Below, one piece after another: positions 28,903-37,840 of a stretch of DNA of 64,000 bases. Location of the stretch: the NCBI RefSeq assembly GCF_051433165.1, contig NZ_JBHMFS010000014.1:1-64000 (forward strand). The letters are read 5' to 3'. The notes under the pieces are model-generated. The model saw only the letters and a program-made list of their open reading frames with translations. It was not told where the DNA came from and did not search any database. The translations under genes and the position numbers were made by a program. The DNA comes from Falsiroseomonas sp051433165 (lineage in GTDB: Bacteria > Pseudomonadota > Alphaproteobacteria > Acetobacterales > Acetobacteraceae). Within the stretch, counting starts at the first letter, position 1; the number at the start of each line of letters is the position of its first letter.

Positions 28903-31214
28903 CACGGCGACCCCACGGGCGGCGTGGGAAGGGTGAAGCGAATGATGGTGCCCTCTCCTGGTCGGCCTTCGGCACTGATGACGCCGCCGTGGCGGTCGAT
29001 GATCTTGCGGCATATCGCAAGGCCGATGCCGCTGCCGGGATAACGGTCGGCGCCGTGCAGACGCTGGAACGGCTCGAAGATGCGTTCGGAGAAGCGCGGT
29101 TCGAAGCCGATCCCGTTGTCGGCCAGGCCGACGCACAGCATCGGTCTTTGCGAAGGCGTGCTTTCGCCGGGCATCGCTGACACCGTGATGGAGATGCGGG
29201 GCTTGCGTTCGGGATGGCGGTACTTGATGGCGTTGGACAGCAAGTTCTGCAGCACGCGGCGAAGCTGGCCGGGATCGCAATACAGCAGTGGCAGTTCCTC
29301 GTCGGTGGTGATGACGGCTCCTGCCTCGGCGATCGCCGGCGCCAGGTCGCTCTCGACGTCCACCAGGATCTCGCCCAGTGATGTCGGCGCCAGGGGTTGG
29401 GCAGAGCGCCCCAGCCGGGAGAACTCCGTCAGGTCGTCGATCAGCATGCGCAGCCGCCGCGACGATGCCTCGATCCCCTCGACCCAGCGGCCGATCCGGG
29501 CGCCCTGCGTGGAGGAGCCGCCGCCGACCGCCCGTTCCAGCATGCTGGCAAAGGTCTCGATCTGGCGCAGCGGCTCGCGGATGTCGTGCGCGGCGACATA
29601 GGCGAAGGCTTCCAGCTCCTCGTTGCTGCGCGCGAGCTTGACGTTGATGTGCTCGAGCTCCTCGGCCCGTCGAACCAGCACGTCCAGCACGAGGTCGCGC
29701 AGCTCACCGGCCGCGACGAGTTCATGCGGCTGCCAGGGTCGCGAACGCCCACTCACCGTCTGCTGCCAGGCTGCGAAGGAACGGCGCGGCGTCAGGCGGT
29801 CCGGGCCGTCCGGGGAAAACTGCATCGGCTTGTGCGGATCGCCGCCCCAGGTGACGGTCTGCGCAACCTCGGGGCGGAACCACATCATCATCTGCCGCGG
29901 CGGGCGTGAAACAGGAACCGCCAGCACCCCGCTCGCCACGGCCGCGAAGGCGCTGGCCGGCGGGTGCACGAGGCCCAGTCGATCCGTCTCGAAACTGGCC
30001 GCCGAACCTTCGCGCCCGGCGAGCCAGGTCGCGAGATCGCGCACGGCAGCCTCCGCCGGCGTGGCGCCGATCAGCGTTGTCGCCTCCGGCGTCACGAGGG
30101 CGAATCCGCCTGCCTGCATGAGCGCGAGCATGGCGCCGGCATGGCGGAGGATGGCCTCGCGATGGTCGATGCCGCATGTCGTCTCCTCCAGCACCCGCGC
30201 CTGCAACGCGCGCACATCCGCGCTGTGCCGCGCGACGCTGGCTTCCTCGGCGACGGCAAGCTGCCAGGCGAGGACCTGCGCCAGCAGCCGGCAGGCCTGG
30301 CGACGCTCGGCGGGGACGTGCAACGGCCGGGCGTGATGGCAGGCGATCAGCCCCCAGAGTTCCCCGCCGCGCATGACCGACACCGACATGGACGCCCCGA
30401 TACCCATGTTGCTGAGATACTCAAGATGCACGGGCGACACGCTGCGAAGTTGCGCAGAGCTCAGATCGACCGCGCGGCCGGCGCGCGACGCCGCGACCAG
30501 CAGCGGCACCGGCACATAGGCGACATCGGGGACGATGCGCGTCGGGTTGCTGCGATACAGCTCCCGGGCCTGCGCCGGGATGTCGGAGGCGGGGAAGTGC
30601 AGCCCCAGGAACCCCGGCATATGATCGACCCGGTCCTCGGCGACCACCTCGCCGCTCCAGTCGGCATGGAAGCGGTAGAGCTTCACCCGGTCGAAGCCGG
30701 TGAGCAGACGCACTTCGCGCACCGCCTGCGCCCAGAGTGCGGCGGTATCACTCGTCGTCTGCAGACGATCGATCGCGGCCGAAAGCAGGGGGAACAGGTC
30801 ACCTGCCGCGTCGGGGGCTGGCGGTGCCTTGGCCGGTTCCTCGATCTCGATAATGGCGAGGTCATCCTGGCGATGCATCATCGCGTGATGCATTCGCTGT
30901 CCGGGGTCGCCCTGGAACCGCACCGGAACCGGAATGGCGCCCGCCGGTTCGCTCCGGCGCAACGCCGCCAGCACCTGCTCGGTAGTTTGCGGGTGGAACA
31001 ACGCCGCCATCGGCTGGCCGATCACCGCGGCGGCATCGATCCCCGTCGCCTCTGCCAGGTTGGCGCTGCCTGCGGCGACCAGCATGTCCGCAACCGATAG
31101 CGCGATCAGAACGCCATGCGGCTGGATGAGCCCAGGGATGCGAATGGGTTCATTCTCGCACAGGCGCAGATCCGGTGCGGCATCGGCACCGGAGATGGGC
31201 GCAGCGGACATCAT
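28902..31214 (-). CDS. bphP: Bacteriophytochrome histidine kinase
   Basis: A red/far-red light sensor kinase of 770 residues. Cys19 in LRLCENEPIRIPGLIQPHG is the biliverdin attachment cysteine of bacteriophytochromes, followed by a PAS domain (about 20-115), a GAF domain with FPASDIPAQARELY and SPVHLEYLSNMGIGASMS (about 150-300), a PHY domain (about 325-500), HisKA with AAHDIREPLRQ (His543) and an HATPase domain (NLLSNAIKYRHPER, GIGLAICRKII). All modules of the photosensory core are present. No heme oxygenase gene is in the window, so biliverdin must be made elsewhere. It forms an operon with the response regulator downstream. Confidence 0.93.
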   Translation of the reverse strand: MMSAAPISGADAAPDLRLCENEPIRIPGLIQPHGVLIALSVADMLVAAGSANLAEATGIDAAAVIGQPMAALFHPQTTEQVLAALRRSEPAGAIPVPVRFQGDPGQRMHHAMMHRQDDLAIIEIEEPAKAPPAPDAAGDLFPLLSAAIDRLQTTSDTAALWAQAVREVRLLTGFDRVKLYRFHADWSGEVVAEDRVDHMPGFLGLHFPASDIPAQARELYRSNPTRIVPDVAYVPVPLLVAASRAGRAVDLSSAQLRSVSPVHLEYLSNMGIGASMSVSVMRGGELWGLIACHHARPLHVPAERRQACRLLAQVLAWQLAVAEEASVARHSADVRALQARVLEETTCGIDHREAILRHAGAMLALMQAGGFALVTPEATTLIGATPAEAAVRDLATWLAGREGSAASFETDRLGLVHPPASAFAAVASGVLAVPVSRPPRQMMMWFRPEVAQTVTWGGDPHKPMQFSPDGPDRLTPRRSFAAWQQTVSGRSRPWQPHELVAAGELRDLVLDVLVRRAEELEHINVKLARSNEELEAFAYVAAHDIREPLRQIETFASMLERAVGGGSSTQGARIGRWVEGIEASSRRLRMLIDDLTEFSRLGRSAQPLAPTSLGEILVDVESDLAPAIAEAGAVITTDEELPLLYCDPGQLRRVLQNLLSNAIKYRHPERKPRISITVSAMPGESTPSQRPMLCVGLADNGIGFEPRFSERIFEPFQRLHGADRYPGSGIGLAICRKIIDRHGGVISAEGRPGEGTIIRFTLPTPPVGSP

Positions 31215-31759
31215 GGGTCACCCATCAGAAAAGTCTCGAACGCGCCGCATGCTGCCCGCGGTAGCGAGCATGTCATCACGCCATGCCGTGTCCGCGCCGC
31301 CCCGAGACCAGCGACCACCCAGGCATAGCGATAGGCCCGGGAAGTCGCACCTCGGACCGCAGACCGGGCAGTGGAGTTGGCTTTCTCAGTTCGCGGTTTG
31401 TTCAGCGTAAGCAGCGGGATTTACCATCCGTAGAGTGCGGGGCATTTAATCCATGTCGGGGCCGTAAGACTACGGGTTTGACAGGCCCAACACCGGACCG
31501 AGTGGAACATGCCGTCCTGCAGATGAGTAGCATGACGGGTAGAGCGGGAACCACGCTAGCCTCGATGGAAGCCCGGGCCGCGCCGGCTGGCGGATGATGC
31601 CGGTACCGGCCGTACGATCCCCACGGCGCCACGCGCGGTCGGACGCCATGGTCCGGCGGGTTCGCAGGCAGGTAAGCAGGGCTGTGTTAGCCAGGTGGGA
31701 CGATTGCCTTAACCCACGCTCATCGGTATCCATACGAAAAGATAGCGACGGAGCAGTCC
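31215..31759. other. Long intergenic region between bphP and modA
   Basis: The 545 bases contain the divergent promoters of the phytochrome and molybdate genes. The stretch 31380-31520 is somewhat less GC-rich than its surroundings. I found no perfect ModE-type palindrome, molybdenum-cofactor riboswitch or other RNA that I could support. A GGAG lies eight bases before the modA start. Confidence 0.4.
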
Positions 31760-32599
31760 ATGCCCCTGATCCGCGACCGCAGGGCGGCGGCCCTTGCCCT
31801 GGCCATGCTCGCCTGGGCCATGGCCAGCCCGGCCCAGGCCCAGGCCCAGGCCCAGGCCCAGGCCCAGGCCCAGGCCCAGGCCCAGGCCCAGGCGGGGCCG
31901 CCACTGATCGCCGGCGCCTCCGACCTGCAATTCGCCCTTGCCGAGATCGCCCAGACGTTCCGCGCCGAGACCGGGCAGGAGCTGCGTCTCTCGCTCGGTT
32001 CCTCCGGCAACATCACCCGCCAGATCGAGCAGGGCAGCCCGGTCGAGATGTTCCTCTCGGCCGATGAGGCCTTTGTCTTCCGCCTGGCCGAGGGCGGCCA
32101 TACCCGCGACCGCGGCGAGCTTTACGCCATCGGCCGCATCGTGCTGTTCACGCCGCCGGGTTCACCGATCCGCACAATGGATGGCATGGCGGGAATCCGT
32201 GCCGCGCTCGCCGGCAGTCGCGTTACCCGCTTTGCCATCGCCAACCCGGAACACGCGCCCTATGGCCGTGCCGCACAGGAAGCGCTGCGCGCCTCCGGAT
32301 TGTGGGAGGGCATCAGCCCGCGCTTGGTCCTGGGCGAGAACGTCTCCCAGGCGGCGCAATTCGCGCTTGCCGGGGGTAGCCAGGGCGGCATCGTGGCCTA
32401 TTCGCTGGTGCTCGCCCCCGCTTTGCAAGGCCGCGGCACCTACGCGCTGCTGCCCGATACGCTGCACGAACCGCTGCGCCAGCGCATGGTGCTGACACGC
32501 CGTGCCGGGCCGGTCGCCACCGCCTTCTACGCCTTCATGCAGCAGCCCGCCGCGCGCGAGATCATGCGCCGCTATGGCTTCGGCCTGCCGGGCGAGTAG
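31760..32599 (+). CDS. modA: Molybdate ABC transporter substrate-binding protein
   Basis: A periplasmic oxyanion-binding protein of 279 residues. It has a signal peptide (positive RDRR, then a hydrophobic run LALAMLAWAMAS), followed directly by ten Ala-Gln repeats. The mature part keeps ModA motifs: AGASDLQFALAEIAQTF, LSLGSSGNITRQIEQGSPVEMFLSAD and NPEHAPYGRAAQ. It probably binds molybdate or tungstate. The stop is nine bases before modB. The dipeptide repeat sits at or just after the cleavage site, so it should form a flexible N-terminal tail. Confidence 0.9.
   Translation: MPLIRDRRAAALALAMLAWAMASPAQAQAQAQAQAQAQAQAQAQAGPPLIAGASDLQFALAEIAQTFRAETGQELRLSLGSSGNITRQIEQGSPVEMFLSADEAFVFRLAEGGHTRDRGELYAIGRIVLFTPPGSPIRTMDGMAGIRAALAGSRVTRFAIANPEHAPYGRAAQEALRASGLWEGISPRLVLGENVSQAAQFALAGGSQGGIVAYSLVLAPALQGRGTYALLPDTLHEPLRQRMVLTRRAGPVATAFYAFMQQPAAREIMRRYGFGLPGE
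31832..31891 (+). repeat. Ten-copy GCCCAG repeat in modA
   Basis: Ten perfect GCCCAG hexamers encode (Ala-Gln)10 at the end of the ModA signal peptide. Perfect hexamers can change copy number by slippage while keeping the frame. Confidence 0.9.
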
Positions 32600-32608
32600 G
32601 GGCGCCGC

Positions 32609-33283
32609 GTGGACTGGACAGCCTTCCGCCTCTCGGTCGTCCTGGCGCTCTGGACGCTGGTGCTGCTGGTGCCCTTCGCCATCTGGCTCGGGCGGATCCT
32701 GGCCTATCGGCGCTTCGCGGGCCGCGGCTTCGTCGAGGCCGCGGTGGCCCTGCCGCTGGTGCTGCCCCCTACCGTGGTCGGCTTCTACCTGCTGGTGTCC
32801 TTCGGCAATCTCTCGCCGCTCGGTCAGGCGTGGCAGGCCGTGTTCGGCCATGGGTTGGCGTTTTCCTTCGAGGGGCTGCTCTTCGCCTCGGTGCTGGTGA
32901 ACCTGCCCTTCGCGGTGCAGCCCATCCAGAACAGCTTCGCCGCCATCCCCGATCGGATCCGGGAGGCCGGCGCAACCTCGGGCATGGCGCCCTGGCGCGT
33001 GTTCCTGCGTATCGAGCTGCCGCTCGCCTGGCCCGGCATTGCCACCGCCGCGGTGCTGACCTTCGCCCATACGCTCGGCGAATTCGGCGTGGTGCTGATG
33101 GTGGGCGGCGCAATTCCCGGCGAGACGCAGACCATCGCCATCGCCATCTATGACCGCGTGCAGGCCTTCGATGAGCGGGGTGCAGCGATCATGTCCGCGG
33201 TGCTGCTGGGCGTGTCGATCCTGGCGCTGGGCCTGACCAACACCCTCTCCCGCCGCGTCGGCCGGCGCGCCCGGGATGCGTGA
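32609..33283 (+). CDS. modB: Molybdate ABC transporter permease
   Basis: Inner-membrane permease of 224 residues with about five membrane helices. The EAA loop is recognisable as REAGATSGMAPWRVFLRIELPLAWPGI, and LPLVLPPTVVGFYLL and HTLGEFGVVLMVGG are typical of ModB. The start is a GTG. The 3' end overlaps modC by eight bases, as expected for a coupled operon. Confidence 0.93.
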   Translation: MDWTAFRLSVVLALWTLVLLVPFAIWLGRILAYRRFAGRGFVEAAVALPLVLPPTVVGFYLLVSFGNLSPLGQAWQAVFGHGLAFSFEGLLFASVLVNLPFAVQPIQNSFAAIPDRIREAGATSGMAPWRVFLRIELPLAWPGIATAAVLTFAHTLGEFGVVLMVGGAIPGETQTIAIAIYDRVQAFDERGAAIMSAVLLGVSILALGLTNTLSRRVGRRARDA

Positions 33284-34427
33284 CGCGGCCGGCACCGGGC
33301 TGAGGCTGCGCCTGGCGGCAAAAATCCCGATCCCGCTCGACCTGTCGCTGAGCATCGCGCCGGGGGAACTGCTCGCCCTGGTCGGCCCCTCAGGTGCCGG
33401 CAAATCCACCACGCTGCGCTGCATCGCCGGGCTGCATCGCGCCGAGCAGGGCCGCATCGACTGTGCCGGCGCGACCTGGTTCGACCCCCCGACCGGCCAG
33501 GACCTGCCGCCGCACCGCCGCCCGGTTGGCTTGGTCTTCCAGGATTACGCGCTGTTTCCGCACATGACCGCCGCGGCCAATGTGCTGGCGGCGATGGGCC
33601 ATGTGCCCAGGCCGGCGCGCGCGGATCGGGTGCGGGAGCTGTTCGCGATGGTCCATCTCTCGGGCCTCGAGGATCGTCGCCCGGCCGAGCTTTCCGGCGG
33701 CCAGCAGCAGCGCGTGGCCGTCGCGCGGGCGCTGGCGCGGGATCCCGCCATCCTGTTGCTGGACGAGCCCTTCTCGGCCGTGGATCGCGCCACCCGCCGG
33801 CGTCTTCAGGCCGAGCTGGCGGCGCTGCGCCGCAGCCTCGCCATTCCCATCCTGCTCGTGACGCATGACCTGGAGGAGGCGCTGGCGCTCGCCGACCGCA
33901 TGGTGGTGATGCATCGCGGCCGCGGCCTGCAGACCGGCACGCCGGCCGAATTGCTGACCCGCCCCGCCAGCGCCGAGGTCGCGCGACTGCTCGACCTGCA
34001 CAACCTGTTCCAGGGCCGCGTGGAGCGCCATGAGCCCGAGGCCACCTTCCTGCGCTGGGGTGACCGGCTGCTGGAGGTCGCGCCCGCACCCGAGCATCCG
34101 CCCGGCGCCCTGGTGGATTGGCTGGTGGCGGGCGCCGGCGTCGTGCTGCATCGCCGCGGCCGGCCCTCCGCCGGGGAGCGTGAGAACCCCGTCCCGGCCC
34201 GGGTGCTGGACCTGCTGCCGATGGGGGAGGAGGCGCGCATCACGCTCGATGTTGGTGACGAAGCGCGCGGCACGCTCGGCTTCTCGATGCCGCTGCACGC
34301 GGCGCTGCGCAACGGCCTGGCGGCAGGGGAGGGCTGCACCGTTTCCCTGCTGCGCGAGGCGATCCACCTGATGCCGCAGGTGCCACCCGATGACCGGGTC
34401 ATCCTGGCCGGCCCGGCGCGTGCTTGA
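33276..34427 (+). CDS. modC: Molybdate ABC transporter ATP-binding protein
   Basis: ATPase of the molybdate importer, 383 residues. Walker A GPSGAGKST is at about 38-46, the signature LSGGQQQRVAVARALARDP at about 135, Walker B ILLLDEPFSAVD and the switch histidine VTHD. A C-terminal regulatory region of about 140 residues includes a TOBE-like segment (NPVPARVLDLLPMGEEARITLDVG). It overlaps modB, completing modABC. No intact ModE regulator is nearby; the next gene is a broken GntR-family remnant. Confidence 0.93.
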   Translation: MRDAAGTGLRLRLAAKIPIPLDLSLSIAPGELLALVGPSGAGKSTTLRCIAGLHRAEQGRIDCAGATWFDPPTGQDLPPHRRPVGLVFQDYALFPHMTAAANVLAAMGHVPRPARADRVRELFAMVHLSGLEDRRPAELSGGQQQRVAVARALARDPAILLLDEPFSAVDRATRRRLQAELAALRRSLAIPILLVTHDLEEALALADRMVVMHRGRGLQTGTPAELLTRPASAEVARLLDLHNLFQGRVERHEPEATFLRWGDRLLEVAPAPEHPPGALVDWLVAGAGVVLHRRGRPSAGERENPVPARVLDLLPMGEEARITLDVGDEARGTLGFSMPLHAALRNGLAAGEGCTVSLLREAIHLMPQVPPDDRVILAGPARA

Positions 34428-34486
34428 CGGCACCAATGTGCATCGGCTTGGTGCCGCTGCATTGCCGCCGGGACCCTTGCCGCACC

Positions 34487-34838
34487 ATGCCAAGCGAATC
34501 TGCCCAGGCGCTCTGCCTTGCCCATCTGCGGGAAGAAATCCTGTCCGGCCGCCTCGCGCCGGGGAAGCGCATCCGGCCGGAAGTTGTCGCGGCCCGGCTC
34601 GGCTTCAGCCGGATGCTGTGCAGGCGGCGCTGAACCAGCTCAATGCCGAAGGCCTGGTCACCCTGCGCACTCATCGCGGCGCCACCGTCACCCGCCAGGA
34701 CGCCGCCGAACTTGCCGAGATCTTCGAGATGCGCGGCGTGCGGAACGCCTGGTGATCGCCCATGTCAATGCCAACGCCGTTCCGCTGCTCGGCCAGGCCG
34801 CGCCGGGCCGCATGCGTGGCCGACACGCGACACGCTGA
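34487..34838 (+). pseudogene. GntR-family regulator remnant, frameshifted
   Basis: The reading starts well with AHLREEILSGRLAPGKRIRPEVVAARLGFS, the first part of a FadR-type winged helix. Near 34610 it shifts frame and continues as DAVQAALNQLNAEGLVTLRTHRGATVTR. Near 34740 it shifts again to RLVIAHVNANAVPLLGQAA. The ligand-binding FCD domain then stops after a few residues, about 130 short. At least two frameshifts and a truncation make this a pseudogene. It directly follows modC. Confidence 0.8.
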
Positions 34839-34929
34839 ACCAGGCCGGCCGCTGACGGCACGAGGGGCGTATCGCCGCGCTGCTGCGGCCTGGCGGATTT
34901 CTGCGCCGCGCCAGCCTGCTACGCGCCCA

Positions 34930-35331
34930 TTACATGAGCGATACAATAAGCAGGTACAGCAGGATGAACAGCGGCGGAATACCGAGGAAGCCATCGCCGA
35001 ACAGGAACAGCTTCAGGAAGAAGAACAGGAACGCACCGTAGAGCGAGACGGCGAAGGGCAGCAGGAAGCCCGGTGACAGCGGTGACACAAGCGCCAGCAA
35101 CGGGTCCGTGATCCGGCGCAGCACGACGAAGAAGGCGATGTCGCGATCCACGCCGATGGCGAATTCCAGCACCCCGCGCGAGAAAAGCAGCGCCGTGATG
35201 GCGGTCAGCGCATAGGTGCCGCCGAGGTAGACGGCCACGATGGGGGGCGCGCCGCCGAGGAGGAAGGTGCCCACCGCCATGACATAGGCGAGCGCAACGT
35301 AGAAAAGTCCGCGAAGAGCGGAAGCCTGCAT
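34930..35331 (-). CDS. Small membrane protein of unknown function
   Basis: A 133-residue hydrophobic protein with four likely membrane helices (about 5-27, 33-50, 85-108 and 112-132). Charged residues cluster in the loop GVDRDIAFFVVLRRITDP. I do not recognise the family. It lies downstream of the symporter gene on the same strand, but two strong hairpins separate them, so it may be a separate or attenuated transcript. Confidence 0.65.
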   Translation of the reverse strand: MQASALRGLFYVALAYVMAVGTFLLGGAPPIVAVYLGGTYALTAITALLFSRGVLEFAIGVDRDIAFFVVLRRITDPLLALVSPLSPGFLLPFAVSLYGAFLFFFLKLFLFGDGFLGIPPLFILLYLLIVSLM

Positions 35332-35359
35332 CGGGAAGACCGTTCCAGAAAGGGGCAGC

Positions 35360-35379
35360 GGCGCGGAAGGCTCCGCGCC
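35360..35379. terminator. Hairpin between symporter and membrane-protein genes
   Basis: GGCGCGGA and TCCGCGCC form a perfect 8-bp stem with a four-base loop. It lies downstream of a second hairpin after the symporter stop and 29 bases before the start of the small membrane-protein gene. No U-tract. Confidence 0.45.
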
Positions 35380-35385
35380 GGAAGC

Positions 35386-35413
35386 CGGGTGCGCCAGTGG
35401 CCTGGCGCACCCG
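35386..35413. terminator. Strong hairpin just after the symporter gene
   Basis: The arms GGGTGCGCCAG and CTGGCGCACCC form a perfect 11-bp stem (12 with the flanking C-G pair) around a four-base loop. It begins 15 bases past the symporter stop codon on the minus strand. With the neighbouring hairpin it probably ends or attenuates the symporter transcript. Confidence 0.6.
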
Positions 35414-35428
35414 TTCAGCGAAGCCGCG

Positions 35429-37279
35429 TCAGTGCGTCTGCACCATCATGTTGCCGCCCTTCGGCAACCGCAGCCGGTCCACGAAGTCCTGCATTTCCGG
35501 ACTCGGCGGAGGTGTCATCAACGAGACCACGATGGTCACGATGAAGGCCACCGGCACGCCGAAGATGCCCGAGGAGATGGCCGCGACGCCGAACCAGCTG
35601 ATCTCGTCGCCGCTGCGTGGCGCCATGTCCATGCCGTACACGTTGCCGACGAGATAGAACATCGTCACGCAGAAGCCCGCCGCCATACCGAGGATGGCGC
35701 CGAGATTGGTCGTGCGTTTCCACCAGACCCCCAGCACCAGCGGCGCGAACAGCCCCGCCGCGGCGATGGAGAAGGCCCAGGCCACCATGGAAAGGATGTC
35801 CGATGGCTGGGTTCGCGCCAGCAGCGCCGCCGCGATGGCGACGATGACCAGCAGGATTTTCGCCACCAGCAGCCGGCGCTTCGTGTCGGCCTTGGGGTCG
35901 ATCATCTTGTAGTAGACGTCATGGCTGAGGGCATTGGCGATGGCGAGCAGCAAGCCATCGGCCGTGGACAGCGCCGCCGCGAAGCCACCCGCACCCACCA
36001 GGCCCACCACCCAGATCGGCATGCCCGCGATTGAGGGCGTGGACAGCACGATCATGTCGTTGTTCAGGCGCAGCTCACTATAAGGGAAGCCGGCGACGTG
36101 GCCGCGCGCCTCGCACGCCGTCTGGATGGCCATCACCGACTCCGCCTTCACCCCGCAGATGGTGACGAGCTGGTGCCCCTGGATGGAACCCCATTCCAGC
36201 ATCCAGGCCGGGATGGCGGTGAAGGCCAGGCGGAAGTTCTCGGCCTCGACGAACAGCCCCATCACGTTGAACTTCGAGAACGCCGCATAGGCGGGCGCCG
36301 TGAAGTACAGCAGGAAGATGAAGAACAGCGACCAGCCGACCGACTTACGCGCCTCACGCACGGTGGGCGTGGTGAAGAAGCGCATCAGGATGTGCGGCAG
36401 CGATGCGGTGCCGACCATCAGGCAGAAGATCAGGAAGAAGAAGTCGCGCGGGCTGTAGCTCTGGAACGGGGCCACATGGGTGCGCGCCACGTTCAGGATG
36501 CGCTCATACTCCGCGATCTGCGTCAGCGCGCCGCCATAGGTCAGCTGCGGGATCGGGATGCCGAACTGCACGGTAGACATCCAGATGGCCGGCAGCAGGT
36601 AGGCCACGATCAGCACGATGTACTGCGCCACCTGCGTCCAGGTCACCGCCTTCATGCCGCCCAGCATCGAGCAGACCAGGATGCCCGCCAGCCCCGCGAA
36701 CACCGCCCAACGGAAATCAATGCCGAGGAACTGCGACGCGATGATGCCGGACGCATAGACCTGCGCCGTGATGTAGGTGAAGGAGCACGCGAACAGCACG
36801 ACGATGCCGACCAGGCGCGCCGCGTTGCCGCCATAGCGGGTGCCCAGGAAGTCCGGCACGGTATAGGCGCCGAACTTGCGGAGGTAGGGCGCGAGCAGCA
36901 CCGCAACCAGCACATAGCCGCCGGTCCAGCCCAGCACGAAGGCCAGCCCGTCATAGCCCAGCACGAACAGCGTGCCGGCCATGCCGACGAAGCTGGCGCC
37001 GGACATCCAGTCCGCGCCGGTGGCCATGCCGTTGTAGACGGCCGGCACGGACCGCCCGGCGACGTAGTATTCCGAGACCTGCGCCGTCCGGGACATGATG
37101 CCGATGAAGGCATAGATGCCGATCGTCGCGGCCATGTAGGCCCACAGGATGAAGCGGTCCGGTATGCCGACCATGGACGCAATGGCCATGAGCAGCACGA
37201 AGGCGGCGAACCCACCGACATAAATGCCGTAGATTTTCCCCAGGTTGTCGGTGAAATCACCCTTCATGGATAATGCCAT
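35429..37279 (-). CDS. Sodium:solute symporter (SSS family, ActP/VC_2705-like)
   Basis: A 616-residue membrane protein with about 13 helices. It shows the SSS-family features SEYYVAGRSVPAVYNGMATGADWMSG and a Na+-site helix FAAALSTADGLLLAIANALSHDVYYK. Proteins of this subfamily take up small carboxylates such as acetate or pyruvate with Na+ and pair with a small DUF4212 protein, which is encoded immediately upstream. GGGGGG lies nine bases before the ATG at 37279, favouring that start over the ATG at 37267. The substrate cannot be read from sequence. Confidence 0.9.
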   Translation of the reverse strand: MALSMKGDFTDNLGKIYGIYVGGFAAFVLLMAIASMVGIPDRFILWAYMAATIGIYAFIGIMSRTAQVSEYYVAGRSVPAVYNGMATGADWMSGASFVGMAGTLFVLGYDGLAFVLGWTGGYVLVAVLLAPYLRKFGAYTVPDFLGTRYGGNAARLVGIVVLFACSFTYITAQVYASGIIASQFLGIDFRWAVFAGLAGILVCSMLGGMKAVTWTQVAQYIVLIVAYLLPAIWMSTVQFGIPIPQLTYGGALTQIAEYERILNVARTHVAPFQSYSPRDFFFLIFCLMVGTASLPHILMRFFTTPTVREARKSVGWSLFFIFLLYFTAPAYAAFSKFNVMGLFVEAENFRLAFTAIPAWMLEWGSIQGHQLVTICGVKAESVMAIQTACEARGHVAGFPYSELRLNNDMIVLSTPSIAGMPIWVVGLVGAGGFAAALSTADGLLLAIANALSHDVYYKMIDPKADTKRRLLVAKILLVIVAIAAALLARTQPSDILSMVAWAFSIAAAGLFAPLVLGVWWKRTTNLGAILGMAAGFCVTMFYLVGNVYGMDMAPRSGDEISWFGVAAISSGIFGVPVAFIVTIVVSLMTPPPSPEMQDFVDRLRLPKGGNMMVQTH

Positions 37280-37291
37280 CGGTGATCCCCC

Positions 37292-37558
37292 CTAATCTTC
37301 GGCGACGTTGAACTCTTCGTCGATCTGATTTTGCCGGTGTGAGAACCAGAAAATCTGAATGACGAAGACGATCAGGGAGCCCTGCGCGGCCATGTAGAAG
37401 CCAAGCGGGAAGCCGGCGATGACAACGCCGTTCAGAACCGTGACGAACATGTGGATGAAGAAGCTGAACACGACCCAGATGCCGAGCGAGATCCACATCA
37501 GGTTGCGGGTCTTTGCCCAGTGGGCTTCAGCCACTTCGACAGCGATCTTTTCTGTCAA
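37292..37558 (-). CDS. DUF4212 small subunit of the symporter
   Basis: An 88-residue protein with two membrane helices and the DUF4212 pattern HWAKTRNLMWISLGIWVVFSFF and PLGFYMAAQGSLIVFVIQIFWF. Such proteins are encoded just before SSS symporters and are thought to be a partner subunit. An ATG at 37600 opens the frame but has no ribosome-binding site. A TTG at 37558 is preceded at six bases by GGAGGAG, so the TTG is the chosen start. The symporter ATG follows 12 bases after the stop. Confidence 0.88.
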   Translation of the reverse strand: MTEKIAVEVAEAHWAKTRNLMWISLGIWVVFSFFIHMFVTVLNGVVIAGFPLGFYMAAQGSLIVFVIQIFWFSHRQNQIDEEFNVAED

Positions 37559-37720
37559 GATTTGCTCCTCCCATTCCCAGTTGAGGGGAAAGACGAGCAT
37601 GGCTGTCGTGTCCGGCCCTGCTCCACGTGGACTCGCCCCCAGGTTCCGATCAGCGCAACATCCTCTGCCTGCACCGGGGTTAGAATTTTTCGTTCCGCAC
37701 GGTGCGTGGTGACCGATTGC

Positions 37721-37742
37721 TGCGCAAAATTATGGTTGCGCA
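37721..37742. promoter_or_regulatory. Operator-like inverted repeat in divergent promoter region
   Basis: The arms TGCGCAA and TTGCGCA are perfectly inverted around an 8-base AT-rich spacer. The dyad lies between the divergent symporter and exonuclease/DUF294 operons. On the minus strand a perfect TTGACA (complement of 37755-37760) stands just upstream, so a bound protein would cover the -10 region of the symporter promoter. Confidence 0.45.
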
Positions 37743-37840
37743 CCAGTAAAAGACTGTCAAACCTAATCTGGAAAATCCGGACGGTCGGATTTGGTGGCCG
37801 CGAATGGTGCCGCGCGGCCTGGAGGCAAACCGAGGATATC

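Noticed and set aside
31215..31759. Molybdenum-cofactor riboswitch or ModE site before modA
   Set aside because: I looked for the palindromic ModE pattern and a conserved riboswitch fold and could not support either.
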